In this document: positions 42,651-54,823 of the stretch, one piece after another | How positions within the stretch are numbered: the first letter of the stretch is position 1 | How the letters are laid out: each line of letters starts with the position of its first letter | From: Salvelinus alpinus | Lineage: Eukaryota > Chordata > Actinopteri > Salmoniformes > Salmonidae | Direction: 5' to 3' | Assembly (NCBI RefSeq): GCF_045679555.1 | Contig: NC_092096.1 | Span: forward strand, 27,474,364 to 27,538,363 | DNA length: 64,000 nucleotides | Notes under the pieces: model-generated | What the model was told of the DNA's origin: nothing | Seen by the model: the letters and a program-made list of their open reading frames with translations, nothing else | The model's database searches: none | Made by a program: the position numbers and the translations under genes

Positions 42651-43486
42651 TTTGTTATTTCTGGATTGGCTGTATAAAGTTGTGATGCATTGTTTAACTG
42701 AGCTGACATAATGTTCTGTATACATGTTTAAATGGTTAATTGAAACCATATGCTGTACCTAATGGCTAGACATCAATAAACCTACAGAAATAGAGGGATT
42801 TAGCTCATTAGCTAATAAGCTGGCTTAATACCAAATGGTATAAATACCTATTTCATTGTGTTGGAGCAGAGTCTTGCAGTTCATCTAAATGTATAGATGT
42901 AATTAAGAAGTTGCTGAGAAAGCAAAAAGATACTTCCAACTTTTCCATCAATGAAACAGCCATCGTTTGACTTGTTTACATATATTGTAATAGTTCATTG
43001 GGAAGAACTGTGGGTTACTGGTTTGGGAGAAAATGGGACTGAATCAGAGGTTGTATTCTGTACCGAAACAGCAGACATAACGTTCCAGTGCCATCCGTTA
43101 GAGACTTAGAACTTGGCCAGTATTAACACCAGAAAAGGAAAAACAATGTTACTGAAATATAAATGGGGAAAATAGTCCTGAGAGCCAAGACCCATCATTT
43201 TCAAACCATTGGCTCAGTTCTGAGACGTGGAGAGGATGTGAGAGCATCAGGGTTGACGTCATCAAAGCGAACAGAGGAAGCAAGGTGACTGGGAAGAATA
43301 TCTGTTTTCCAAACTTTTGAGGGTTTGAATAGGGGTGGGAGTCTTTCCAAAGGAACGTGCAGCAATAACAGGACTGAAACGTGAACACATCATCTTCAAG
43401 ACATAAACACTCTGTACAGGGTGATGATGAGGTGGTAAACCAACCCACAAGGACATGACAGGACAATGGAAAGCACTAAGAAACAT

Positions 43487-43572
43487 CCCACTGGGCAAAA
43501 ATGTCAATTCAATGTTGGTTCAACGTAATTTCATTGAAATGACCTGGAGACAACGTTGATTCAACCAGTGGG
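43487..43572. repeat. small MITE with CCCACTGG ends
   Basis: CCCACTGG at the left and CCAGTGGG at the right are perfect inverted ends. The interior has GGTTCAACGTAATTTCATTG and CAACGTTGATTCAACC. Confidence 0.65.
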
Positions 43573-44233
43573 ATTGCACTGTTTTCTGGGGGATTCATAA
43601 CAGTATATTTTCCACCTTTTGTCAATGTTTTGCCCTTCGAGAGAGGATTGAAACAATAAATTGTTGTGTACAATGCCAGAATGCCCCCTTTGAATGTTGT
43701 CAGCTAAGGGAATGTATTTGGATAAACGTAACACATTTAACCACTCAGCCCCAAAGTAGATCAGTATATCTAATGACAGTGTTTACTGATCGTTAACAGG
43801 TAATACATTCTTGACCCCTAATTAATCATGCTAATAGCGTAGTGAGAATAAACAGCACCACCTCTTTAGGGGGTCTGTCTCCGGTTACTAAAATAGCAGT
43901 AGCAAGATGCAGAGAGGAGGTGGTAGAGGTGACTGTCTAATTAGGAGACCAGATCAACATGTAAAAGTCATGTGTAAAGGCCACCACTAGTGCAGGTTGG
44001 AGAACATGGATTCAGATGTCTGAACTGGTATTCATGTCTACTACAGAATGTGTCAGAGTTAGAATCAAAGCTGCCTAAATGGATGCTCATTCCAAAATAA
44101 ACATTCTGCATTACATTCTGCATTCAATGCGTAATTCGCTCTTTCCATTGGTTTAATCCTAACCGTCCAGCTAACCGTGTAACTTTCCCTTCCTTCTAAG
44201 GTCAGCACACCCCAAGTCCACTACAGTATCATC

Positions 44234-44936
44234 AAATCAAATCAAATCAAAAGTTATTGATCACATACACATGGTTAGCAGATGTTAATGCGAGTGTAGC
44301 GAAATGATTGTGCTTCTAGCTCCGACAGTGCAGTAATATCTATCAAGTAATCTAACAATTTCACAACAACTACCTTAAACAAACAAATGTAAAGGGATGA
44401 ATAAGAATATGTACATATAAATATATGGATGAGCGATGGTCGTGTGGCATAGGCAAGATGCAGTAGATGGTATAGAGTACAGTATATACATATGAGATGA
44501 GTAACGTAGGATATGTAAAGATTATTAAAGGGGCATTACTTAAAGTGACTAGTTATACCTTTATTAAATCCATTTATTAAAGTGGTCAGTGATTTGAGTC
44601 TGTATGTTGGCAGCAGCCTCTCTATGTTAGTGATGGCTGTTTAACAGTCTGATGGCCTTGAGATAGAAGCTGTTTTTCAGTCTCTCGGTCCCAGCTTTGA
44701 TGAACCTGTACTAACCTCGCCTTCTGTATGATAGTAGGGTGAACAGGCAGTGGCTTGGGTGGTTGTTGTCCTTGATGATCTTTTTGGCCTTCCTGTGACA
44801 TTGGGTGCTGTAGGTGTCCTGATGAGCAGGGAGTTTGCCACTGGTGATGCGTTGTGCAGACCACACTACCCTCTGGAGAGCCTTGCGGTTGAGGGCGGTG
44901 CAGTTGTCGTACCAGGCGGTGATACAGCCTGACAGT
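44234..44936 (-). mobile_element. L2/CR1-like LINE, 5' truncated (second family)
   Basis: On the minus strand the 3' end is (TTTGA)n. Translation shows SGCITAWYDNCTALNRKALQR and SAQRITSGKLPAHQDTYSTQ followed by a broken frame near 44711. It is related to, but clearly diverged from, the copy at 18341. Its 5' break abuts a MITE. Confidence 0.85.
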
Positions 44937-45113
44937 AACCACAGCCACAAAGTCAAAATTGGCTATATCGTAGAAATATTTGAAAATAGAAATTACTTAT
45001 TTGGGTTAGGTATAAGGTTATCAGTGTGGTTAAGGTTAGGTTTAAAATCACATTTTAAGAAGATGTTTTTTGGAAATGGGTGGGGTTTATGATTTTGTGG
45101 CTGTGGTAACTAG
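44935..45113. mobile_element. TA-flanked MITE with ACCACAGCCACAAA ends
   Basis: The left end TAACCACAGCCACAAAGTCA and the right end, reversed, TTACCACAGCCACAAAATCA, form inverted repeats of about 20 bases. A TA target would fit Tc1/mariner. I recall this as a common salmonid repeat. Confidence 0.75.
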
Positions 45114-45442
45114 TGGTGACTGAAAGACATGTGCGTGGAGACACACATGGGACTGTGACCAATTGGTATCCAGACAACAGAGCTGCAGTGACGCAAGAAT
45201 TGAACATAAACAAAGAAAGGTGAAATTGGGAAACCATTACAGTGTCAGTCTTCTTCAGCAATTTCAACAAAATCTTCATGAAGAGCCATTGTCTTGAAAC
45301 GTGTACTGTAGATGCAGTGCAGTCTGCAGACGGATAGTTGGATATGGAAGGAGATGAAGAGCACTTTGAAGTGTGTGAAGATAAATGGAGGGAGGAGGAG
45401 AAGGAGGGGGTCTGACGGCACTTGAGTGATTTACAGTGGGGA

Positions 45443-45610
45443 TCAGAGGAGGTTGGCGGGAGGAGCTATAGGAGGACTGGCTCATTGTAATGGCTGGAAT
45501 GGAATGAATTGAACAGAGTCAAACATGTGGTTTCCATATATTTTATGTGTTTGATATGCGTTCAATGAGCCCGTCCTCCCATATCTCCTCCCACCAGCCT
45601 CCTCTGCTGG
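45443..45610. mobile_element. palindromic MITE with CAGAGGAGG ends
   Basis: The left CAGAGGAGGTTGGCGGGAGG and the right, reversed, CAGAGGAGGCTGGTGGGAGG, are inverted repeats, followed by AGGACTGGCTCATTG and its mirror. A widespread salmonid type by recall. Confidence 0.75.
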
Positions 45611-46114
45611 GGACATATGGAATTCATTGGACTCACGTCTGCCTCACCTTACTTTCCTCTATCATGGTACCATGTGTTTACCATGAAGAGGCAGATTAGG
45701 TTAGGGTTTAGGCACTCTCCACGGGCTCGGAAGAAAGCGGATGTTTACGGTTTTCAGGAATACGGTATTTTCAACCTAACTTCCGTTTCCCCTGAAAAAC
45801 GGATGTGGGGACTCAGGAGTCTTCTTACACCTGCTACGTTAGGTTAGGGGCTAGGGGTCAATTTGGGATTCAGCATACGCTGTTTTATAATCCTTTTCTG
45901 GTCCACTAACTTTTTCCGAGACCCTATTTAAGGTTTCATGCTGCAGCATAATAATTGGCAGCTGGCTCTGGCTGCAGACAGATTTTTTCCACACACTTTC
46001 TTTACCATTCCAGGAACCTTTTGTTTTAACTTGTATCCACTTCGCTTTTTTGTTAGTAGGGGAAAGGAAGAAAGGGAGGTGGTTGTTTGGTGGAGAGGGA
46101 GGAAAAATGACAGA

Positions 46115-46123
46115 TATATATAA
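46115..46123 (+). promoter_or_regulatory. lum: TATA-like box upstream of lum
   Basis: TATATATAA stands about 420 bases before the proposed exon 1 donor. Such a motif can occur by chance in AT-rich DNA. No CAAT or initiator could be assigned with confidence. Confidence 0.25.
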
Positions 46124-46149
46124 TGCCATGTGTCCTTTGTGAGGCTTCG

Positions 46150-46538
46150 CATCTTCATTCACGCACGAGGCGGACCTCGTATCCCAGACTGCACTGGTGC
46201 ACCTGTGACTGGTTAGGCAGAGACCATAATTCTCAGATTCTATGCCTTAAAAACTCATGTAGATGCCATCGTCTTTGTATACTACAGTGTGACTTCAGTT
46301 TGGGCAGCTGCCTTCTGTCAATCTGGGACCACAGTCATCTGAAGAAGCAGAAGCTTTCCCACCCCTTTCCCTCGCTCTCTCTTTCTCTCACTCTCTTTAT
46401 CTCCCCCTCCCTCTCCCTTTCTCCCTCGTTCTCCTCCCTCTCTCCAGAGACATCTGGCTTTTGAGCAACCACAGTCTTCTTACCTGCTGACCTTCCATCC
46501 CACACGCAGAGGGAGAGAGAGAGAGAGAGGAGAGAAAG
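46150..46538 (+). other. lum: possible lum non-coding exon 1
   Basis: A strong donor-like AAAG/GTAAGAGG lies at 46538/46539, about 0.95 kb before the coding exon. A TATATATAA motif sits at 46115-46123. Mammalian LUM has one non-coding first exon, so a non-coding exon here fits, but the start is a guess from TATA spacing. Confidence 0.4.
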
Positions 46539-47481
46539 GTAAGAGGAATGGACTCTTGTCATTTCCTGAAGGGTTCCTGCTCGGTTGTCCCTAGGTATTT
46601 GGTCTTTCCATGCTGGGATTGATAGCTATCCCAGACCCAGCTAAACTCTGGGGGAGGATTGTGTGTGGTACAGGGTTAACTAGTTGTCACTTGACAAGGG
46701 AAAGGAGTGGAGAGATTTTTGTCCTTCGAAGTTATCTGATGCTTTTCATGTTGCGTTGGACAATGTGTTGTTCTTATATTGCACCATGGCATGAATGCAT
46801 TTATAAAATTAATACACTGTATTGATGCACAGTATTGTTAGTCAACGTCTTGTTAGTCAAAGGCATTAATGTGTTTGCATTTGCAGTACGGTATTATCAT
46901 GTGATTACATGTCGTACTTTAAATCAACAAATTGAGTTGAATCATCTTAAAAGTGTCAATAAGTTATGATGATATTTATTGCCTTTATTTGTTGACATTA
47001 TAAAGTGTGTGTTCACTGAAAAACCTGCATTGTTGGTTCATAGATAGTTCTAAATATTTACAGTAGGGATCTGCCTCTTTTTTTAAAGAGATTTGCAGTT
47101 CACTGGTATTACCAGATTGCTGCATTAGGGTGATTCATGAATAGTTTTGGTCAATTGAGCTTTTTCAATAGATGTTTTTTCTCTCTCAGGGAACCCTAGT
47201 AGCCTGAGATGAATGTTTCTAACTTGGAATCTGTAACAAGTCTATTCTTAACCAGTTTATGTCGTCTATCATGCAATCGAAATATCATGTATTTAACTGT
47301 TCAAATAGAGTTTGTTCTCTGTAGATTTTAAAATCAAAGTACCACTCAGGATAATAGTAGGTAAGACTATGTATGAAATGTTCAAGATGTGGTAGACAAA
47401 CTTTTGCTAACTTTCTCCCCGTTTCACTTTATGTTTTTTCTTTGTCTCCCTTTCTCCCTCTGTCTGTTTTCCTCTCCCCAG
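46539..47481 (+). other. lum: lum intron 1 (if exon 1 is right)
   Basis: 943 bases of AT-rich sequence without repeats or genes that I can see. It ends in a pyrimidine tract and CCCCAG. Confidence 0.5.
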
Positions 47482-47488
47482 TACAGTT

Positions 47489-48790
47489 ATGTTTCCCCTC
47501 CGTGTCCCCATCTTTGCCGTGCTGGTCAGCCTGACCGTGGGTCAGTACGATGACTACGACTACCAGCCGGCTTCCCAGCACGGCCCGTCCAGCGCCAACT
47601 GTGCCCAGGAATGCGAGTGCCCCATCAACTTCCCCACTGCCATGTACTGTGACTCCCGCAACCTTAAGTTTGTGCCCATTGTGCCCTCGGGCATCAAGTA
47701 CCTGTACCTGCAGAACAACCTGATCGAGGAGATCAAGGCTGGGGTCTTCGACAACGTCACGGCTGAACTCCGTTGGCTGGTCTTGGACCATAACCAGATC
47801 ACCAATGACAAGGTCGCCAAGGGAACCATCGACAAGCTGACCGGACTTCATAAGATCTTGTTCAGCTTCAACAAACTGACGGAAGCTGTGATCCCTCCCT
47901 CCATGTCCTTGGACGAGCTGAAGATGATGAACAACCAGCTGTCCAAGTTCCCCGCAGGGAGTCTGGCCGGCATGCAGAACCTGACCTCGGTCCACCTCGA
48001 GAACAACGAGCTGACATCTAAAGCTCTTAACGGGGTCTTCAAGGGCCTCAACAAGCTGGTGGCCATAGACTTGACCAACAACAAGCTGAAGAAGCTTCCC
48101 TCAGGCATGCCCAGTTCGCTGGAGACCTTCTATGGCGATCACAATGACATCAGCAGCATCGCAGCCGGGGACCTCAAAGAGCTGCCCAAGCTGGCGTACC
48201 TGAGGTTGGCCTACAATCAGATGACGGATGCAGGGATTCCAGCGGGCGTGTTCAATGTGACGAGCCTGATCGAGCTGGATCTGTCCTACAACAAGCTGCA
48301 GTCCATCCCTGAGATCAACGAACAGCTGGAGCATCTCTATCTGCAGGTCAACGAAATCAACAGTGAGTGATTTTCTTTGTATTTCCTCTTTTCTCTCATT
48401 CTCTTTCTCTTCTCTCTTTTTCTCTATTGTCTTTTCTCTCTTTCAACATTCTATTTCCGTTCTCTTTCTCTATTTCGACATTGCAATTGCAAATAAATCT
48501 AAATCAGTCATATCCATCCTCAAGTCTTTACTGCCTCCAGCAAGTGTCAGGCAATCGGTGTAGGATGTGTACATACAGTAGGAAATGTTGAATCATGTAT
48601 GAGTCAGTTCACCAAACCCCTTCCCTCCCTTCCAGAGTTCAACCTGGAGAATATTTGCAAGTTCTCTGGCCCTCTGAACTACTCCAGACTGAAGCACCTG
48701 CGTCTGGATGGGAACAACATCACACATGCCGACCTACCCCATGACTCCTCCAACTGCCTGCGCCAGGCCTCCGACATCATCTTCGACTAA
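47489..48790 (+). CDS. lum: lumican, class II (keratan sulfate) small leucine-rich proteoglycan
   Basis: Lumican is a secreted keratan sulfate proteoglycan of cornea and connective tissue that regulates collagen fibril assembly. Coding exons are 47489-48362 and 48636-48790, 343 codons with TAA (342 aa; human 338). Residues 1-18 are the signal peptide, followed by an acidic tyrosine-rich tip (QYDDYDY, probable sulfotyrosines). Cys38, 42, 44 and 54 fit the class II pattern CX3CXCX9C. Leucine-rich repeats fill the middle. N-glycosylation or keratan sulfate motifs include NVT, NLT, NVT, NYS and NIT. Cys299/Cys332 form the ear repeat. The intron splits a Lys codon (residue 292), the same place as in mammalian LUM (Glu-Lys-Phe). 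The start ATG lies seven bases after the acceptor at 47481. Downstream of dcn and upstream of kera, same strand. Confidence 0.96.
48363..48635 (+). other. lum: lum intron between the coding exons
   Basis: 273 bases, GTGAGT to TTCCAG, rich in TCTCTTT in its first half. No other feature. Confidence 0.93.
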
Positions 48791-50193
48791 GGACCCTCCC
48801 CTCATCCGCAAGTCTCCCTCTGTGACCCTCCCCCGGCACCACGACCCACCCTAAACTAATCCTTCAAACCCCAAGAGGCACAATGTGGTTATATTCCAAT
48901 ATCTACAATAGCATACTACTCAGAGTATATGCCCAATATGTTTCTTTATTCTAAGTGGAATGCTAGTGTGGATAATGAACCCGAAGCGACAGTGTTTGCA
49001 ACAACCCTAAATATGTATCCTTCTCCCTACCGGCGAAATCGAGGTCACCTCTGTCAACTCATCGGTAGTCCTTTCTGTAAACACAGACTATGAAATAACA
49101 AACCAACAAAGGTTAGAAACCCCGGAGAGAACTTTTATTTTGCAGTGCATCATGGTATTCTCATGACAACCATAGGGTATTTTGTCTGTAGCAAATGGCT
49201 GGCCCTGTACCAATAGTTTTATCCAAATTTGCTGCAAATCAAACAATCGGCCACAATATAATGTAATGGTGCCTCGTAAAAAGCACTTGAACTGTACTTG
49301 TTTCAAACAACAGGTGCCTTTTCTTGTGCAAAAGAGACAATATAGGAACATAGTGATTCCTGAATGAAGTGCTTTTAATGAAAAAGCAGCTCACACACTT
49401 CAAACATTCCAGAAGTAGTACTTGTTTTCAGACAAGTACATTGAGGAATATGGGAATAAATCTCACTTGCAAATAAATGCATTGCCCATTCCTCTATTGT
49501 ATGTTTGTCATGATGTTTTTGAAAGGTTTCTTGTATTTAGTCAGTACACTCCCAGAATCATATTGCTGTGCAAAAGATCTGCAGGTAAGGAATAAAAGTA
49601 TCTAAGAGAGCTGTGTTGTGTACTCTGGTGTAATGTCTACTGGGGAAATATTGAATAGTGGAACTCTTTTGGAACCAAATTAAAACTCATGTGTCATGCC
49701 AAAAGCTGTGGCATATTACCCATCTTTCTGTATGAATGTTGGGGGGAAAGTTATTAATAATCCTAAGGCTTGACACTGAATAGCTCTGCTGAAGTAATTT
49801 ACTGTTTTTTTATGAGTTATTATGCAGTTAAATAAGAGTCAATCGCCCATTCATTGCAGATCACCGTTGTTATGCCGACATTTATAGAACATTTGCATTG
49901 CTTGCATGCATCTCATGGTAACTCTGTATGATAATAAAAGCTAGCATTTTAACTTTTTGTCTATTCATGGTTACCTTGTTTGCCATGTTTGATGTGTGCT
50001 TTTGCCCGCATAGCTTTATCAGAATAACAACAATTTGTTGTGATGCTAACTTTATCTTGCTCTGTTGTGGCAACGTTGGTGGAATGTCATGTGCTATTTG
50101 GGCAGAGTATATCCAAATTTATTTTCATTATGGCTTTTGACTCAGTAATCGCTGGTGAATTTACTGTGAGGACATAAAATACATTTGAATAAA
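48791..50193 (+). other. lum: lum 3' UTR (probable extent)
   Basis: AATAAA hexamers stand at 49455, 49472, 49591, 49933 and 50188. The stretch is unique-looking AT-rich DNA with no obvious repeats, unlike the flanks, which fits a retained UTR. Which site is used cannot be told. Confidence 0.45.
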
Positions 50194-50353
50194 CTACATT
50201 TCCAATACTCATGTGTGGTAAATGTTTGTTTTAAACCTATAATACTCAGTCGTAAATTCAGCAGAAGATTTTTTTAAATGACTACATTTACCATATACTG
50301 TTTCCTGAGGAAACAGACAGTAAATGTGTCTGCAGTATGACAACATTCACAAA

Positions 50354-50672
50354 ACACGTGACACAAGAAGAAAGAGATCTCTCTAGTCTCTTACCCCCCA
50401 GGCCCTACACGTGACACAAGAAGAATGGGATCTATCTAGTCTCTTACCCCCCAGGCCCTACACGTGACACAAGAAGAATGGGATCTATCTAGTCTCTTAC
50501 CCCCCAGGCCCTACACGTGACACAAGAAGAATGGGATCTCTCTAGTCTCTTACCCCCCAGGCCCTACACGTGACACAAGAAGAATGGGATCTATCTAGTC
50601 TCTTACCCCCCAGGCCCTACATGTGACACAAGAAGAATGGGATCTCTCTAGTCTCTTACCCCCCAGGCCCTA
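50354..50672. repeat. 53-bp tandem repeat, six copies
   Basis: Units start with ACACGTGACACAAGAAGAA at 50354, 50407, 50460, 50513, 50566 and 50619 (the sixth reads ACATGTG) and contain TAGTCTCTTACCCCCCAGG. Confidence 0.95.
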
Positions 50673-50871
50673 CACTGACACATGTATGTTGCTTCTTACT
50701 TTAAGCTTTCCTGAGTGGTTTGTGTTTTAGGGGTTAATGTGTTGTGTTTGGGCCTGCACCACGATGGTTGGCAACTCTCTTCCTGCAGGAAATGGGTCTT
50801 CTCCCAGTGTCATGCTGTGTCTCTGCACATGAATATCAAGTTGAACATTCTGATCTGTTCCATATTCTCCT

Positions 50872-50964
50872 TGGATGGGTGGGTGGCTTTGGTGGATGGG
50901 TGGGAGGGGGGGTGGGTGGGTGGGTTTGGTGGATGGGTGGGAGGGGGGGTGGGTGGGTGGATGT
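50872..50964 (+). repeat. G-rich tandem repeat (GGGTGGGTGG)
   Basis: Two copies of a roughly 55-bp unit containing GGATGGGTGGGAGGGGGGGT. Many closely spaced GGG runs could form a G-quadruplex. Confidence 0.85.
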
Positions 50965-53098
50965 AGTGCCAGTGCAGGCATGTAGGTATGTAGATCCTAT
51001 GGTCCTGGAGGGCTGCAGGGATTGCAGGGTTTGACTGGAAACCAGAGCTGAAATGCTCAGTTGAGGTAGCTGTAACTATCCACACGGTTAGTTTTGATGT
51101 AATGATGTGTGGTTAACAGGTTTTTGGTGTTCCTTACATGGTGATTTGACAGAAGGATGCCTGTAACTTAATCAACAGTAAGTCATGCCAAACAGGTCAA
51201 GCAGCCACTTGGGTGATGTTTGGCGGCCATTTTGTGCCAGAACACTCAGAGTCATTTGTGCAGTGTGCACCACCTCCCTCACAGGATCATAACTAAAGTA
51301 TGGCAAAGTGGTGATTTTCCATCAGAATGACATAAACACATAAGCCAGTGCCTACGTGTTCCAACAGGTGTACACGTAGGCACTAGTTGTTTTTGCAGAT
51401 GGTTTTGCAGATGTTGACATCCTCTCTGAAGTGTCCAGGGTGGGTGGGACTGGGGGAGTCCATTTGGGATAGGGAGAGGGGATTTCAGGGAAGAGTTGAT
51501 GAATGAGCAGAACCAGTGGACTAATGCGTTTCTCGCATTGTACTAAGCTGTAATCCCATACACTCCTCATCTTTTTCAAAGACCAGACATGGCAAATTCC
51601 TGGCGCAGACAGTCCACAGAAAAATATACCGTCCAGAGTGAGGAACGTTGGACTCATTTGGTGAAGCAATTCTTCCAGTTCAAACGCTGAGGCTGAGAAA
51701 TCCCGAAAGTGCCGGTGTTGCGGGAGGGATACTTTTAAACATTTACTCCCTCACGTGGAAATATGCATCTGTTGGTTTTCTTGTGTGGTTTTATATGGAA
51801 GACATTTCTGTTTTAATGTGTAGTAGGAGTGAACTGTTAGCATGCTGCCTATGTAAAGTCATATTTGGGATGGGATCTGTGCTGGGATCAGTGGTGTCGG
51901 CTAACTCGTGCATGCCTAATTAGAGCAGACACTTTCTACAGGCTCCAGGTCAGCTAATTAGCTAAACGTCTTTAGCGAGTATCACTGAACGGGTTGCCAG
52001 ACGTTACATTTTTCCAGCCTGTTACTCGTAATAAGATCCCGCTGTTATAGTCAATCACACCTTGCAATTGCTCCTCTTGCACAAATAGTATCGTTGAGAG
52101 GGCAATATTATATTTGACACAGTGGTTTTCTTTCACTGTAGACTGAGTGCTACTCTGCCGGTGCTTCTATATGTCTAGTCACTCTAGAATATTCCTGGAT
52201 ATTCTTTGACCTAAACAAGAGACCTACCTCAAATGACGTCCTACAGAAATTTGAACCAATTGAAGCATGGGCGGCAGGATTTATAAAACCCCTAAATTAT
52301 CTAGATGACACGCATCGTATTAGTCTTTACAATATTGCTCACGTCTTATTGTGTTTTTGCACAACCATTCTTACTGATCCCAAATCCAATATAATTTCCT
52401 CCTCTTCCTCCTCGCCATTCCTCCGTTGGAGAATATCTTGGAGCTCTTGCTGCCGTGTCTAGACAATAAAGCCCTTCATAAAGTCATGGCACGCACTTCC
52501 TCTTCCCTGCCTTTGGAAATGTTTCATGAAAGTTTAATCAGCTGCCTGCCCAGGACGTTCGGCTCAAAGGCCGATCCTAGGCACCTTCTCCAGCTGTTCT
52601 CACTCTGCTCTTTCTTTCCTCCTCTGGTAAATGTTTTTGTCTCCCCTCTCTCCCTCCCTCCTTTCTCTATTTTCTCTGTCTGAATAGTCAATTCCTGGGA
52701 TCATCAACTAGATTCAGCGTATGGTCGAGGGGCTGGAATATACTGTAATTATAAATCATTTGTAGACTGCAAATTGATTGCAAGAAGCCCAAACAGATAA
52801 AATATTTGACTAAAACAAAATCCTTTTAAATCTTGTGTCTCTGTACTATGCATGAGAATACTTGGGAAGAGATTTCCTAAATTAAAATCACTGATTTCCT
52901 GGTGTTTTTATATTCTTATATCCAACAATGAAAATAATTTTTGCTCAGAAAACTTTGGGGGCAAGTTTTCGCCCTGCTCTCTTTCCCATATCTCTCTATT
53001 CTCTCGCCCCCTCAATTCTCCATCTCCCCGTTTCGTTCTCCCTCTCTCTCTCCACAGACAGCCGGATCCAGATGTTGGGTCCAGATGTCCCCGCTCTG

Positions 53099-53130
53099 CT
53101 CAGTGAGAGTGAGAGTGAGAGAGAGAGAGT

Positions 53131-53222
<92 letters not shown>

Positions 53223-53248
53223 AGAGAGAGAGAGAGAGAGAGAGAGAG

Positions 53249-53336
<88 letters not shown>
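53099..53336. repeat. (GA)n microsatellite with ACAG interruptions
   Basis: About 235 bases, broken by ACAG at about 53221 and 53250. Confidence 0.97.
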
Positions 53337-53794
53337 AGAATACATAAATACATAAACAGAGGGTCTGAAGGGATGAAGGGGGAGAATAGAGAGAGAGGTA
53401 GAGTTGTTACAGTGTTAACCCTGTCAATGTTCTTTGTGTGTGTGCATGCATGTTGCTCTGTTTGTGTCACTAAGTGCCTGTGAGTGTCAGTACTCAGTAG
53501 CATTACATTCTTGGTTATCAAGGTACCTGAACGATTCCCTAAGCTCCACTCAGTCCTGGACTGACACTATGATAAACATAACCTATGAAGAGGTCATGTG
53601 CATTGCTATGGCGATGATGATGTGGTACAGGCCGACGTTCCAGCTAGGGCCAGGACAATACCAGTATCATCATATTTTTTTCCATTACAAAAATTAAAAC
53701 ACAAAGCAGACCAAACTCTTTGGTCCTTTAAAAACCTGCTGTATGCTGGGCTGGTGACAAGTAGCCAATGAACACTCCCAAAAAGACAATCCCC

Positions 53795-53980
53795 ACAAAC
53801 CCATACCCCCACCATTACCCGCATACACACACACACACCCACCCTCACCCACATCCTCACCCATACACCCCACCCTCACACACACCCTCACCCCTACCCC
53901 CACCCTCACCCACACACACCCCCACCCTCACCCCTACCCCCACTCTTACCCCCCCCACCCTCACCCTCACACACACACCC
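53795..53980. repeat. C-rich CACCCTCACCC-type repeat
   Basis: Imperfect repeats of CACCCTCACCC and CACACAC; the complement is G-rich with GGGTGAGGGTG runs. Confidence 0.85.
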
Positions 53981-54672
53981 TCTCTCTGCTCCACCAGTGG
54001 ATGTCAAAGGTACAGCCTTGAGGAAATAATATTAAAAACAATACAGAATCTAATAGGGCTTTCTCTCTCTCTCCTCCTTGGTCGCAGGGAGCAACTGAGA
54101 CTGTTAGAGCACTGTGGACCAGCACCAGAGAAGAGTACTGGAGGACCAGACGACCACTACTACCCCTGAGCCAAGCATCACCTGGCCATACACTACCAAC
54201 AAACACCGTTTGGAGAAGCAGGTATTGTTTTTCCTGAAGAGAGGTGAAAGGCTAAAAGGGGTGTGGATGGGTCATCCTTTTCGGTTCTTTTCTTTTGGGG
54301 GGCATTATTTACATCTGGAGAGACTGATATGAGAAGTATTTTGGTCTTTACCTTTGATCTTGGGCTGCGTGCCAGTTTCTGTTCCAAAAACGAACAATGC
54401 GTTCAAGTGATCAAGCTGTATTTTGTGCAGTTTGCTGCAGTCTTGCAGGTGGTGTGCCATTCAATTAGAATTAGAACAGGTTTTTGGCACAAGTGTACTC
54501 ACAGATTGTTTCTTAGTTAAATGTCTCCCTTGAAAAGTATGTTTTGAAGTTTGTTAGTGGAAAGAAATAATGCAGTAACAGATTGATTATGATAGCAGTG
54601 GAAGAGTTTATAGAAATGTTTGTGGTCATACACACATCCTTAAAAACATAGGTGCTGGGCTGAAGAAATCAA

Positions 54673-54823
54673 CTTGAAAAGAACAGAGGCCTGCATAATG
54701 AATATGCTCCCAATTTACCACCTTTTACTGGCAACGGTTCAATCCAGCACTGAACTTTGTCAGGTCAAAAGCAGGTGGTAAATTGAGAGCATATTCAGTG
54801 TGCGGGCCTCTGCTCTTTTCAAG
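54673..54823. mobile_element. fold-back element with about 55-base arms
   Basis: The left CTTGAAAAGAACAGAGGC pairs with the right GCCTCTGCTCTTTTCAAG, and CCAATTTACCACCTTTT with AGGTGGTAAATTGAG. The loop is about 40-45 bases. No coding capacity. Confidence 0.75.
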
